Notes: generated by a model from the sequence alone, not told the origin. Shown: positions 17,793-28,000, counted from the first letter of the stretch. The stretch is DNA of 46,859 nt from Prevotellaceae bacterium (GCA_015256945.1 JABZLB010000021.1:1-46859); one strand, 5' to 3'. Translations and numbers: made by a program.

Positions 17793-20078
17793 ATGAAAAT
17801 CAAAACTACTTTTATCCGTGCAGCTCTGACTGCCATGTTGTTTCTTCCCTCGGTGGCTCACGCGCAAGCCGATGCGAAGATGAATTTGTTTGTAGACAAC
17901 CTGATGAATAAGATGACATTGCGTGAGAAAATCGGGCAGCTCAATCTTCCCGTAGCAGGCAATATCACCACCGGACAAGCCAAAAGCAGCGATGTTGCGG
18001 CCCAGATAACCCGCGGAGAAGTAGGTGGACTCTTTAACCTCAAAGGCGTAAAAAGCATCAGGGAGCTGCAAAAGATAGCCGTAGAAAACAGTCGTCTGCA
18101 CATCCCTCTGATATTTGGTATGGATGTTATTCACGGTTACGAGACGGTATTCCCCATTCCTCTGGCCCTCTCTATGACGTGGGACCCTGCTGCTGTGCGC
18201 ACATCGGCACATCTTGCAGCCACTGAAGCCGCCGCCGATGGCATATCATGGACCTTCTCTCCCATGGTCGACATCTGCCGTGATGCCCGTTGGGGTCGTA
18301 TGTCTGAAGGCAATGGTGAAGACCCTTACCTCGCATCGGTCCTGGCAAAAGCCATGGTTGAGGGCTATCAAGGCACTGATTTGAGTGCTCCCAACACCGT
18401 AATGGCCTGTGTAAAACACTTTGCTCTGTATGGTGCCGTGGAAGCTGGGCGCGAATATAACACCGCCGACATGAGCCATAATGCCATGTTCAATTACTAC
18501 TTTCCGCCATACAAGGCTGCCGCCGACGCCGGAGCGGGCAGCTTTATGGCCGCTTTTAATACCGTTGATGGCGTGCCGGCTACGGGCAACCGCTGGCTTC
18601 TCACCGATGTTCTGCGCAAGCAATGGGGCTTCAAAGGCTTTGTTGTGACCGATTATACCGGCATTTCCGAGATGCAAGCCCACGGTATGGGCGACCTCCA
18701 GCAGGTGGCAGCCATGGCCCTTAACGCTGGTGTTGACATGGATATGGTGGCTGCAGCCTTTACGGGAACGCTTGAAAAGTCGCTCCAGGAGGGTAAGGTT
18801 ACCGAAGCTTCCATCAACCAGGCCTGCCGCCGCATATTGGAAGCCAAGTATAAGCTCGGTCTTTTTGACGACCCATACCGCTATCTTGACGAGAAGCGTG
18901 CGCGCAAAGAGATCTACTCTTCCGACAAGCGCGCCGAGGCTCGACGCATTGCAGCCGAAAGTTTTGTGCTGTTGAAGAACGACGGCAACATGCTGCCCCT
19001 TCAGAAAAAAGGTAAAATTGCCCTCATCGGTCCGCTGGCAAACACGGCCGCCAACATGCCAGGCTCGTGGAGTGTAGCCGCTGTTTTCAGCAAGTATAAA
19101 ACGCTGTTGCAGGCCATGCGCGACGCTGTGGGCAGCCGTGCTGAGGTTATTTACGCCAAGGGTAGCAACATAACATACGACAAAGACCTTGAAGCGCGCG
19201 GCTCAATGTTTGGCAGAGAGATTCGCGACAGCCGCTCAGATAAGGAGATGTTGGACGAAGCCGTGCAGGCTGCACGTCAGGCCGACGTTATCGTTGCGGC
19301 CATAGGCGAGACCTCTGAGTTCTCTGGCGAGTGTGCTTCGCGTACTGATTTAACCATCTTCGATGCACAAAAGGATTTGCTTACCGCGCTTAAGGCTACG
19401 GGAAAACCCGTTGTTCTGGTCAACTTTAGCGGCCGGCCCACTGTCATGAACTGGGAAAACGCCAACTTTCCAGCCATTCTTAACGTATGGTTTGGAGGCT
19501 CTGAGGCCGGCGATGCCATCTGTGACGTGCTGTTTGGCGACAAGGTTCCATCGGGACGCCTTACGGTAAGCATGCCCAAGAGCGTCGGACAGATTCCAAT
19601 TTACTACAATCATCTTAACACGGGACGTCCACAACCTGAAGGCAGGCCTTTTGAAAAGTTCCGCAGTAACTATATTGACATCGACAACAATCCGCTCTAT
19701 CCCTTCGGCTACGGACTAAGTTATACAACGTTCAAATACGGCCCGTTACAGCTCGATGCCACCAGCATGACAGCCGACGGACAAATAAAAGTTACCGTGC
19801 CCGTGACGAATACGGGCAGTCGTGATGCCGACGAGGTTGTACAATTATACCTGCACGACGTGGCCGCATCGATAGCACGCCCTGTGAAAGAGCTTAAGGA
19901 CTTTGCCCGAATCAGCTTGCGTGCAGGCGAGACCAGGAACGTAACGTTCACCATTACAGCCGATAAGTTGAAATTCTATAACAGCGAACTGCAGTATGTT
20001 TGCGAGCCGGGTGAGTTCCAGATTATGGTAGGCCCGAACAGTCGTGATACGCAAACGGCCGGCTTTACGCTGAAATAA
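17793..20078 (+). CDS. bglX: GH3 beta-glucosidase (BglX type), probably acting on beta-1,2-gluco-oligosaccharides
   Basis: A 761-aa protein with signal peptide ending SVAHAQA. The GH3 N-terminal TIM-barrel (about 30-360) contains KHFALYGAVEAGREY and the nucleophile Asp287 in FVVTDYTG. The GH3 C-terminal domain (about 395-630) contains GETSEFSGECASRTDL and supplies the general acid/base. A fibronectin-III-like domain closes the protein (about 660-750, with VTNTGSRDADEVVQLYLHD). It is complete and normal length for BglX-like enzymes. It hydrolyses terminal beta-linked glucose from oligosaccharides in the periplasm. In Parabacteroides a GH3 next to GH144 cleaves sophoro-oligosaccharides, which fits the neighbourhood. 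It could be cotranscribed with GH144 or use a weak internal promoter at 17617. Confidence 0.92.
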   Translation: MKIKTTFIRAALTAMLFLPSVAHAQADAKMNLFVDNLMNKMTLREKIGQLNLPVAGNITTGQAKSSDVAAQITRGEVGGLFNLKGVKSIRELQKIAVENSRLHIPLIFGMDVIHGYETVFPIPLALSMTWDPAAVRTSAHLAATEAAADGISWTFSPMVDICRDARWGRMSEGNGEDPYLASVLAKAMVEGYQGTDLSAPNTVMACVKHFALYGAVEAGREYNTADMSHNAMFNYYFPPYKAAADAGAGSFMAAFNTVDGVPATGNRWLLTDVLRKQWGFKGFVVTDYTGISEMQAHGMGDLQQVAAMALNAGVDMDMVAAAFTGTLEKSLQEGKVTEASINQACRRILEAKYKLGLFDDPYRYLDEKRARKEIYSSDKRAEARRIAAESFVLLKNDGNMLPLQKKGKIALIGPLANTAANMPGSWSVAAVFSKYKTLLQAMRDAVGSRAEVIYAKGSNITYDKDLEARGSMFGREIRDSRSDKEMLDEAVQAARQADVIVAAIGETSEFSGECASRTDLTIFDAQKDLLTALKATGKPVVLVNFSGRPTVMNWENANFPAILNVWFGGSEAGDAICDVLFGDKVPSGRLTVSMPKSVGQIPIYYNHLNTGRPQPEGRPFEKFRSNYIDIDNNPLYPFGYGLSYTTFKYGPLQLDATSMTADGQIKVTVPVTNTGSRDADEVVQLYLHDVAASIARPVKELKDFARISLRAGETRNVTFTITADKLKFYNSELQYVCEPGEFQIMVGPNSRDTQTAGFTLK

Positions 20079-20150
20079 CGATATTGACAGTCCTTAAAAT
20101 GGAGAAGATGGTTTCAGGATAACCGTTGCATTTTAATGTAATTGTCAGCC

Positions 20151-20198
20151 GCGGAGAGCTTTCCCGTCATAGGGAATAGCCCTCCGCCTTGTTTTTTT
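20151..20198 (+). terminator. Rho-independent terminator after the GH3 gene
   Basis: GCGGAGAGCTTTCCC (20151-20165) pairs with GGGAATAGCCCTCCGC (20172-20187), with one bulge and one mismatch, followed by TTGTTTTTTT (T run 20192-20198). It closes the putative beta-1,2-glucan operon. Confidence 0.85.
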
Positions 20199-20333
20199 AC
20201 AACGTAAACATGGTGGCTTTTCAGCATAACCGTAACAACTTTGCCCAGTTAGGATAGGTACATCATTTATTAACAGCCGAAAAACATCGCAGATAACAAG
20301 CTCCCAATAACGAACAATTCCACTATTTTTGTG

Positions 20334-20341
20334 TAACTTTG
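20334..20341 (+). promoter_or_regulatory. Candidate -7 box for the HMA/LytS operon
   Basis: TAACTTTG (20334-20341) fits TAnnTTTG; an overlapping TATTTTTG lies at 20324-20331. No clear -33 TTTG is present. The box matters because it covers the upstream TTG start that would be the longest reading frame, so the gene must begin further down, at 20360 or 20372. Confidence 0.4.
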
Positions 20342-20371
20342 CATCGTATTTCATTCTCAATGGGCATAGTC

Positions 20372-21064
20372 ATGAGGAAAATTTCTATCACCATCATCTT
20401 TGTACTAATCGGTATATTACAAAGCCGAGCCGTAACATTAGACACGCTAACCGTCTGCATTAAGGGAATGCAGTGTGACAAATGCGCGCATAAGGTCATG
20501 ACGCGCGCCATGGATATTCCCGGCGTTAACGACATCTGGTTTAATATTGAACGGCGCACAGCCACCATCAGTTACAACCCGTCGCTGACCTGTCCCGATT
20601 CAATCAAGGCGCCTTTTGCAGGTCAACGCTACAATATGACGCCGTACAACCCGGCCGACAGCATCATCAGGAATATGGGGTTGCGCATGGAACTAACCGA
20701 CAGTGCATCTGCACGCCGCGCCATTACAACGTTAAACGGACGTAAAGGCATCGATTCTCTTGCCCCTCACCTCAACCGTCGCTACCTCTTTATACGCTAC
20801 GACGCCAACCGCATCAGCAAGAACGACATCAAAAAACTTCTTATCGATGCAGGCTTTACACCCACCAGCTATTATACAAGCGACAAGGTGGGCTACGCAT
20901 TATTCAATATTCCACGTGGCAAAAACCTGAAAACGCTGGCCGACGACGCCATCGCCTTCGACGGTGTAGAGGATGTTTGCCTGAACCCAACGACACGAAA
21001 AATTGGTTTTACCTATTTAAAGGACACAACTTCAGAAGACAAGCTGCGCCGGAAAATAAAATAA
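20372..21064 (+). CDS. Exported heavy-metal-associated (HMA) fold protein
   Basis: A 230-aa protein with signal peptide MRKISITIIFVLIGILQSRA; I chose this ATG because upstream sequence carries the promoter (20360 is the alternative). The first domain (about 24-95) is an HMA fold with the metal site GMQCDKC (Cys35, Cys38). Two further segments look like HMA folds without the cysteines: about 110-165 (YLFIRYDANRISKNDIKKLL) and about 170-228 (FDGVEDVCLNPTTRKIGFTY). HMA domains bind copper(I) or similar metals. The gene lies 12 bases before a LytS kinase gene, so it may be a periplasmic metal or redox input for that system; this is inferred from position only. The triple-fold reading is by eye. 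Confidence 0.72.
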   Translation: MRKISITIIFVLIGILQSRAVTLDTLTVCIKGMQCDKCAHKVMTRAMDIPGVNDIWFNIERRTATISYNPSLTCPDSIKAPFAGQRYNMTPYNPADSIIRNMGLRMELTDSASARRAITTLNGRKGIDSLAPHLNRRYLFIRYDANRISKNDIKKLLIDAGFTPTSYYTSDKVGYALFNIPRGKNLKTLADDAIAFDGVEDVCLNPTTRKIGFTYLKDTTSEDKLRRKIK

Positions 21065-21076
21065 CCCTTCGGCAAA

Positions 21077-22081
21077 ATGACTGAAAAAAAACTGAATCTC
21101 TATACCAGTCTGTTTTTCTTTCTGGTATTTATCCCCGTACTTACACTCCTGGTGCCCACGGTAAAATGGGCCGAAACGCGTCCCGTGCTGCTTGTTTCCA
21201 TCATGGGTTACCTCGTTTTGTGCTTCGTTGTATTGACGCGTTACAACATCCCCGGGCTGTTTATCCGCCACCATTACGTGCGCGGCACGCTGCTTTCGGC
21301 CCTGGCTCTGGGCGTAACAGCAGCATTTTCCCGACTGGCCGACTGGCTGAACCTCTACGAATTTCCCGGTGAAGCACCGCGCACAACGCACATCTACTCT
21401 ACCGTCTGGTTCCTTTTCCTCGTCATTCTGGGATATAGTTTCTTCAACAATATGTTGCAGGAAGCCAGCCGTCTGGCCCGACAGCGCGAAGAATTAGAGG
21501 TACAACGCGACAAGGCTGAGCTGGCTATGTACAAGTCGCAAATCAATCCTCACTTCCTTTTTAACACATTAAATACTCTCTACGGACTGATATTAACCGA
21601 TTCGGACAAGCGCGAGGAGGCGTTCGAACAGTTTATCAACATGATGAAATATACCTATAACAACGCTAACCGCGATGTTATCAGTTTGCAGGAAGAAAAG
21701 GATTATCTGCAACAATACATTGATTTGCAACTGCTCCGCCTCGGCGAGTCGACACATGTAAATACACATTTCGAGGTCGATGACCCGCACATGAGCATCG
21801 CTCCCATGCTTTTGATAACGCTTGTTGAGAATGCTTTCAAATATGGTATATCGTCGACTGAAAACTGTGTCATCGACATTGATCTTACTGCACGCCGGCG
21901 TATACTCCACTTCACAGTGCACAACTCGCATATCAACAACGCCGTGAAGGTATCATCAGGCAGCGGTCTCGACAACTTGCGCCACCGACTCGACCTCCTC
22001 TATCCCGATAACTATACTCTCCGCCGACGTCAGGACAAAGACGGATTTACGGTAAAGATGACTATTAAGGTAAGCGTCTGA
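21077..22081 (+). CDS. LytS-type sensor histidine kinase
   Basis: A 334-aa inner-membrane kinase. Four hydrophobic segments (about 10-28, 36-54, 71-84, 107-123) are followed by a coiled coil (126-150) and a His_kinase domain with phospho-acceptor His159 in SQINPHFLFNTLNTLYGL, typical of the LytS/YehU class. An ATPase part follows, with LLITLVENAFKYGIS (N box) and SGSGLDNLRHRLDLLY (G box). No periplasmic sensor domain is evident, so sensing is in the membrane or through a partner such as the HMA protein encoded just upstream. Its cognate LytTR regulator begins 354 bases downstream, across an unusual inverted-repeat element. Confidence 0.93.
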   Translation: MTEKKLNLYTSLFFFLVFIPVLTLLVPTVKWAETRPVLLVSIMGYLVLCFVVLTRYNIPGLFIRHHYVRGTLLSALALGVTAAFSRLADWLNLYEFPGEAPRTTHIYSTVWFLFLVILGYSFFNNMLQEASRLARQREELEVQRDKAELAMYKSQINPHFLFNTLNTLYGLILTDSDKREEAFEQFINMMKYTYNNANRDVISLQEEKDYLQQYIDLQLLRLGESTHVNTHFEVDDPHMSIAPMLLITLVENAFKYGISSTENCVIDIDLTARRRILHFTVHNSHINNAVKVSSGSGLDNLRHRLDLLYPDNYTLRRRQDKDGFTVKMTIKVSV

Positions 22082-22101
22082 AGATATTTATTCAGGAGTG
22101 A

Positions 22102-22392
22102 AGGAGTTATTATTCAGGAGTTAGGGAGTTATGGAGTTGAAGGAGTTAAGACATTGCTTCAGGAGGCTGGAGGTATGGAGTTGAAGGAGTTAAGACATTA
22201 CTTTATTGTTGTGATATGAAAAAAGAATTAGACGCTTTATATTTGAGCAGTATGTTCACATACCAAAATTATAGAGAAAAGGGTATTACAAGCATTTGGC
22301 TTACCTCCTGTTACCTTCTTACCTCCTGTCTCCTTGGTAATGTCTTAACTCCTTCAACTCCATAACTCCCTAACTCCTGAATAATAACTCCT
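22102..22392. repeat. Element with 54-bp perfect inverted arms between kinase and response regulator
   Basis: The arms 22102-22155 and 22339-22392 are exact reverse complements over 54 bases. They are built of short GGAGTTA-like repeats (AGGAGTTATTATTCAGGAGT...). A second 27-base copy of the inner arm lies at 22175-22201. The loop holds a 49-codon ATG frame (22216-22365, starting MKKELDALYL), without a clear ribosome site. The whole can fold into a long hairpin or be a small non-autonomous mobile element. It is followed by a pyrimidine-rich run (22393-22430). Confidence 0.85.
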
Positions 22393-22435
22393 GTCTTTTT
22401 ACTTTTTTAATTTTTTACTTTTTTACTTTTAAATC

Positions 22436-23185
22436 GTGTTTACATCCATAGCCATAGACGACGAGCCGGTAGCCCTGAGCATTATCAGGAACTATTGCGA
22501 CCGGATGGGGGGCATAACCCTCGAAACTTATACCAATCCGCGCATAGGATTGCAGAAGATTATGGAAGAGAAACCCGACATTGTGTTTCTCGATATTGAA
22601 ATGAACGGTATGACAGGCATGGAGATTGCCCGCGAGTTGCCGCCCACGGTGTGCCTTATTTTCACTACGGCCTACGCACAATATGCCCTGGACAGCTACG
22701 ACGTTAACGCGGTCGACTTCCTGCATAAGCCTTTTTTCTACCAGCGTTTTGTCAAAGCTGTTGACAAGGCTGCACAATGGATTAAGATGCGTAAAACCGA
22801 ACAGCTCACCCATCGCCCCGAGCGTGTCATCACCCTGAAGGTGGAATATAAGAATGTTACTGTATCGGTTGACTCCATCATTTATATTGAATCGATGGAC
22901 AATTACGTCAAACTGCATCTTCTGGACGGCTCAAACCTCATCTCCCAAATAAGCCTGAAGAAGATAGAAGAGATGCTTCCAGGGAAGGAATTTATACGTG
23001 TTCACCGCAGCTATCTGGTGTCGGTGGCCAAAATTGAGCATTATACCCGCCAGAGTATTAAGCTTGCAGGCCGCGACGAAGAGATACCGGTAGGCCGCAA
23101 TTACGGTGCCGAGATAACCGATTTTCTAAAGGATAAGCTGCGCCTTATTACACGCGTGCCCGACCTTTTCGAGCATAAAAAATAA
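22436..23185 (+). CDS. LytTR-family response regulator
   Basis: A 249-aa protein starting at GTG (22436), which gives the intact receiver N-terminus FTSIAIDDEP (acidic pair Asp8/Asp9). The receiver domain (1-120) has phospho-acceptor Asp53 in VFLDIEMNGMTG, and the conserved Lys in LHKPFFYQRF. The C-terminal LytTR DNA-binding domain (about 140-240) shows DSIIYIESMDNYVKLHLLDG, and EFIRVHRSYLVSVAKIEHY. It is the partner of the LytS kinase upstream. Targets are unknown; LytTR proteins bind direct repeats upstream of regulated genes. Confidence 0.93.
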   Translation: MFTSIAIDDEPVALSIIRNYCDRMGGITLETYTNPRIGLQKIMEEKPDIVFLDIEMNGMTGMEIARELPPTVCLIFTTAYAQYALDSYDVNAVDFLHKPFFYQRFVKAVDKAAQWIKMRKTEQLTHRPERVITLKVEYKNVTVSVDSIIYIESMDNYVKLHLLDGSNLISQISLKKIEEMLPGKEFIRVHRSYLVSVAKIEHYTRQSIKLAGRDEEIPVGRNYGAEITDFLKDKLRLITRVPDLFEHKK

Positions 23186-23299
23186 GTTGACCGGATATTA
23201 AAGGCCGGCCTTACGCAGCCTACCCCTGCCCTTTTCATCAACAGGCGGCTGCCCGTGTACAGTCATATTCAGGCCGTAATACCACGAAATACATGTCAT

Positions 23300-23349
23300 A
23301 AAACAGGGAAGGACAAAACAGTACTATCTGTTCCATCCTTCCCCGTTTT
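23300..23349. terminator. Bidirectional terminator between the LytTR gene and the convergent susD
   Basis: AAAACAGGGAAGGA (23300-23313) pairs with TCCTTCCCCGTTTT (23336-23349), one mismatch, with an inner AACAG/CTGTT stem. T-rich sequence follows in both directions. It lies between two convergent genes, as expected for shared use. Nothing else is seen in 23186-23476. Confidence 0.75.
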
Positions 23350-23476
23350 GTTGTTACAACGTCTTGCCTTGCTGTTGCTGATACAACAGGACAAGGCTCA
23401 ACGCTGAATTACGCATATGCCATCATTGAAGATTTGAAGTAATACGGCCGCATGCCGCTATATAAACATGAGAATT

Positions 23477-24988
23477 TTATTCGTATCCCGGGTTCTGCTT
23501 GACTATTCCACCCGACTGTGTAATCACTTTCGACGGTATTGGCAGCAATACCTGATAGTCCTTTGCGTCCTTTCCACGTGCTCTTGCATTCGATATGAAC
23601 TTACCAAATCTGATTAAATCCTCGCGTCGCCACCCTTCTAAGTAAAGCTCACGACCACGTTCAGCCAGCAGAAATTCCCTGAATTTGTCCTTGCTTGCCT
23701 GAATATCCGCTGGTATTGTAGCGGTAGTATGTGCACGGTCAGTGATTTGTTTAAGATAGTCTAATGCCTTATTAGTAGGTCCGTTTAGCTCATTTTCAAT
23801 CTCGGCAAGCGAAAGAATAACATCGGCATAGCGAAAGCACACCTGATGAAAACGCCCTGATGACGACAGTTGCTTGTCGATAAAGTATTTCACTACCAGC
23901 GGTCCGTACTGCAAACGCTCGCCTGGATTGTTATAGCGTGTGTGCAAAATGGTATCCATTCGCCCCGTTTGGCTATTCTTTACATACTGTTTATAGGTAG
24001 GCGCAATTCCCTTTTTACGCACATCGCCCGATGTAAAGGTGTCGTAAAAACTCCATGTCATGGTAAACACACCCCAGTAAGGAGCCACCTCTAAGCCACA
24101 AACTTCGTTACAATCGGAGGGTATTGTATAAAAGAAGAATTCGTTATCGCTAATTGATCCGCTCGGAATGGCCCATATTGTCTCGTTACTTGTTTCGTTG
24201 CGGAAAGGCTCAAAGTAGTCGGTCGACAGCGTATAGCCCATATCTTTCAGCGCTTCGGCATAGGGCAGAGCTTTGTCAAACTGGTGATCATTCATATAAA
24301 GCTTCATGAGAAGCATACGTGCAAGTCCTTGGTTACAGCGACCCCAGTCGGCCGTGTGCTGCGTTTTGGCAGGCAAAGAAGGCAATGCTTCGGTCAGGTC
24401 CTTGACCATTTGGTTAAAATATTCCTCCTTTGTGGGACGCGGTTCATACTTTACATCTCGCGCCTTTTCGGGGTCAATGGTCATCGGAACAGGCCCATAC
24501 ATGTCGTAAAGCGCAAACATAATATGTGCCCTTATACACTTAGCTTCGGCTATCATACGCTTTTTGCGTGCATCGTCGAATTGCAGTTTCTCCAACACAT
24601 CAATTAAACGTGTGGCCCTTGTAATATTACGATTCAGCTGATACGTCTGCATACTGTTATCGGCAGCGCCCCATGTGAAGTCGCGATAGCGCGTTTCGTT
24701 CAGGTAATAAGCCTCATCGGTAGTAATCTCGTTGTAGCCATACCAACCCGCTCCGCCAATACTCCACACAGGCCAGCCCCATGCACCGTTGGCAAAACGG
24801 TCGTCCATGCCACCCGAATTGTTCTTAATGTTGGCATATAAACCCGTGAGAAGGGCGTCGGCATCCGATACTGTTTTCGGGAAATTATCGTCTGTCATGC
24901 TGGAATATACCTTAGGATCGAGATCGCACGACGCCATACCGGCAGCCATTGCGCCCGCAAACAGCATTGCAAATATTTTTGTTTTCAT
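23477..24988 (-). CDS. SusD-family lipoprotein of the ECF-sigma-controlled locus
   Basis: A 503-aa protein with lipoprotein signal (GMASC, Cys21) followed by DLDPKVYSSMTDDNFPKTVS, a SusD-like start. SusD core features include AEAKCIRAHIMFALYDMYGP and the C-terminal AERGRELYLEGWRREDLIRF, ending LLPIPSKVITQSGGIVKQNP then GYE, the classical SusD tail. It is complete. It begins 23 bases after the STN-type SusC and shares that operon. The ligand is unknown: no enzyme is encoded beside it, so this pair may serve a locus elsewhere or take up a product made by other enzymes. Confidence 0.94.
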   Translation of the reverse strand: MKTKIFAMLFAGAMAAGMASCDLDPKVYSSMTDDNFPKTVSDADALLTGLYANIKNNSGGMDDRFANGAWGWPVWSIGGAGWYGYNEITTDEAYYLNETRYRDFTWGAADNSMQTYQLNRNITRATRLIDVLEKLQFDDARKKRMIAEAKCIRAHIMFALYDMYGPVPMTIDPEKARDVKYEPRPTKEEYFNQMVKDLTEALPSLPAKTQHTADWGRCNQGLARMLLMKLYMNDHQFDKALPYAEALKDMGYTLSTDYFEPFRNETSNETIWAIPSGSISDNEFFFYTIPSDCNEVCGLEVAPYWGVFTMTWSFYDTFTSGDVRKKGIAPTYKQYVKNSQTGRMDTILHTRYNNPGERLQYGPLVVKYFIDKQLSSSGRFHQVCFRYADVILSLAEIENELNGPTNKALDYLKQITDRAHTTATIPADIQASKDKFREFLLAERGRELYLEGWRREDLIRFGKFISNARARGKDAKDYQVLLPIPSKVITQSGGIVKQNPGYE

Positions 24989-25011
24989 ATTGTCTTATGA
25001 TTAAAAGGTTG

Positions 25012-28000
25012 TCAGAAAGAAACGTTAACACCAAACACCAGCGTTCTGGGGATAGGGAAAGGAGCCGCATTATGCTCCATTTCGGGGTCGAGACCATCGT
25101 AGTTGGTAAACAGCAACGAGTTTTGTAAATCAAAGAAAACCGATGCGTTGCTGATATTCCATGCCGATGTTAACTGTCTGGGGAGAGTATAACTAAGCTT
25201 GATATTCTTCACCCTGAGGAAGCACATGTTCTTCAATGTAAAGTCGTTGGTGCCACTTTTATTGTTATTTCCGGTAATATCGTCAGCCAATCCTGGGCGC
25301 CAGCCTTCTGGATTGTAGGTCGACCAGCGCTCTAAGGCATGCGTGCTTTCGTTTACACGGCTCACCCCTAAGAAGTTATTGTATCCCCAACCGTTGGTTG
25401 ATTTTTGTCCCAAAACGCCGTAAGCGTCAATACTTAACGTCCAGTTCTTGTAGTTTACAGCGGTTCCAACGCCATAGTTTACGGTAGGGTCCCAGTTGCC
25501 TAACTTCACAATGTCCTTATCGTTCATCACTCCATCGCCGTTAATGTCGACGTATTTCAGATTGCCAACAAACGCACGGGGTTGCAGAACCTGCCCATTT
25601 GAAGTGTAGTTTTGTATTTCGTCCTTCGACTTAAATATCCCATTCGTCTTCCAGCCATAAAACGCTCTCAGTTCGTCGCCATAGCCAACCCACGGATTAA
25701 TAGCCACTTCAGGATTGCGTTTTACCCAGTACGACTTGTTATGACTGAGGTTAACATAGGCGTTCCATTTCCATTCCTTCTGCTGAATAAGCAATGCTTT
25801 CAGAGCCAGTTCAACACCAGCGCTGCGGGTTTCACCCACATTCTTGGCTATTTTACTTACTACATCGTGTTGGGGAAGCGCGGCAAAGTCGAGCAAATCT
25901 TTCGCCGAGCGCACATAATAATCCAGGCTTCCCGATACCCTTCCACCGTAAAGCTGGAAGTCGGCGCCAATATTGAACGTAACATCCGTCTCCCATTTCA
26001 GGTCTTTGTTGCCTTTTTGTTTCTGAATCATACCGTTGTGCTGGGTATTATTAAAGAAAAACCATCCGCCTGCACCCGGTGTTCCATAGGTGGTTAGCAT
26101 GTAGGTGTTACCCGTCAGTATGCTTTCGTTACCCGAAGTACCTATACCTGCACGCAGCTTAAGGTAGTCGAGCCATCCTGAATACGGTTTCATGAAGCTC
26201 TCACTACTTACTATCCATGCTGCCGAAACGCCTGGGAACCAGCCCCATTTATGATTTTCTGCAAATGCCGAAGAACCATCACGACGCAACGTTGCCCCCA
26301 GAATATAGCGGTCGAGCCACGTATAACTGATACGTCCGAAGAAAGAAAGCTTGTTGCGTTCCCATTTATACGAACCATAAGTAGTATCATCTACGTCTGA
26401 CGAAAGCCCGAGATTATTGTTCTCCAACACATCGGTGGGCAGGTTAAACACGCAGAATTGGTAATTGTTTCCCATGCCTTTATAATATCCCGTTCCCAAA
26501 ACAGCGTTCAGATAATGACCTCCAGCAAACTTCTTATCGAAGGTAAGGTATTCCTCCATGCCGTAATTATTGTTGTAGGCATTCGAGTATCCGCCGAAGT
26601 TTTTCTGTATTTGCTGGGGCAGGCGCGCCTTTGTAGGCGAAAAAATATCACGGTTTTCGTCGGTCTTATCAATACTGAGTTGCACATTTCCCTTCAGCCA
26701 CGGTGTAAATTTCACCTCTAAATTAGGTGCCACCATGAGGCGTTTGGTTGTTGTGCGGTCTTTAATGAGCGCAAATTTCTGTGGATTTGGCATCAGCTCA
26801 TTTTCAGAAGCACTAAGCTCTCCGTCCGTATCGATCAAAGGAAGACGTGGTGAAAAGTACATCGCTGCATTGGTTTGGTTAGCTTCGTTGTAGTTTTCCC
26901 TGTAGTGTCCTGCCGATGGATTATTAGCATTGACAATGCTGTACATGTTATTTACCGACAGACTGACGTGGCGGTTAAAGTCGAAAATAACGTTGATACG
27001 CCCACTGATACGCTGTAAGGCCGACGTCTTAAGAATAGCTTTCTGGTTAAAGAAGTTCAGCGATGAGTAGAATTTGAGTCGCTCCGACCCTGCCGACACC
27101 GATACGTTATGGTCATGAATAACGCCCGTACGGGTTATATCCTTGATATGATTGTAGCTGCTGGTCTGGTCGTTTATCTGCGATGGTGTATAGATAACAG
27201 GCCAGCCTGATGCGGGTACAGCGTTATTGCCGTAGGGCATACAGCGATTATCATACAGCCAGCGCTCTTTAGCACCGAGGTTACACTGCTCCATAAAATC
27301 GTGAGCATTGAACATTTCATAGTATTTTCCAATGTTTTGTACCGATAATGAGCCGCTGTAACTTACGCGTGGAGCACCTGCCTGGCCTTTCTTCGTGGTG
27401 ATCAGTATCACACCGTTGGCCGCCTGCGAACCGTAAATAGCCGTTGCACTGGCATCCTTAAGCACGTCAATTGATGCAATATCATCAGGATTGAGCGTGG
27501 CAAGCGGACTGCGATTAGCTCCGTCACGCAAGGCAAACGACATCATTCGCGACGGTCCTATCTTTGAAGCGTTGTTGGCAGCCGAACTGATTACGATGCC
27601 ATCAACCACGTATAACGGCTCATTGCTTCCGTTTGGCGACAATGCACCGCGAATGTTTACGCTCATTGCAGCTCCGGGTTGCGCTGAAGCGGCATTAATG
27701 GTAAGGCCAGCCACCTTGCCTTGCAGCAGGTTATCAGCACTGACAGCGTTGGGAGCTTCTATATCTGCCGCCTTTACCGACGATATTGCACCCGTTACTT
27801 GTCGGCGCAATTGCGAACCGTAGCCTACAACTACCACCTCATTGATGCTCTTTGTGTTCTCTTGAAGCGTAACATGAAGGTTGTCAGCGGCACGTTTTTC
27901 CTGCTCAACGGTGCCTACGTATGTAAATACAAGCATCGCTCCGCGTGGCACATCGAGGCTGAAATTGCCGTTAACATCGGTAACCGTAGCGTTGTTTGTG

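Noticed and set aside
22216..22365. 49-codon ORF in the loop of the inverted-repeat element
   Set aside because: Its last third is translated from the repeat arm itself, and no ribosome-binding sequence or promoter is evident.
22102..22392. Inverted-repeat element as a retron or diversity-generating element
   Set aside because: No reverse transcriptase gene lies anywhere in the window, and the arms are simple GGAGTTA-type repeats.
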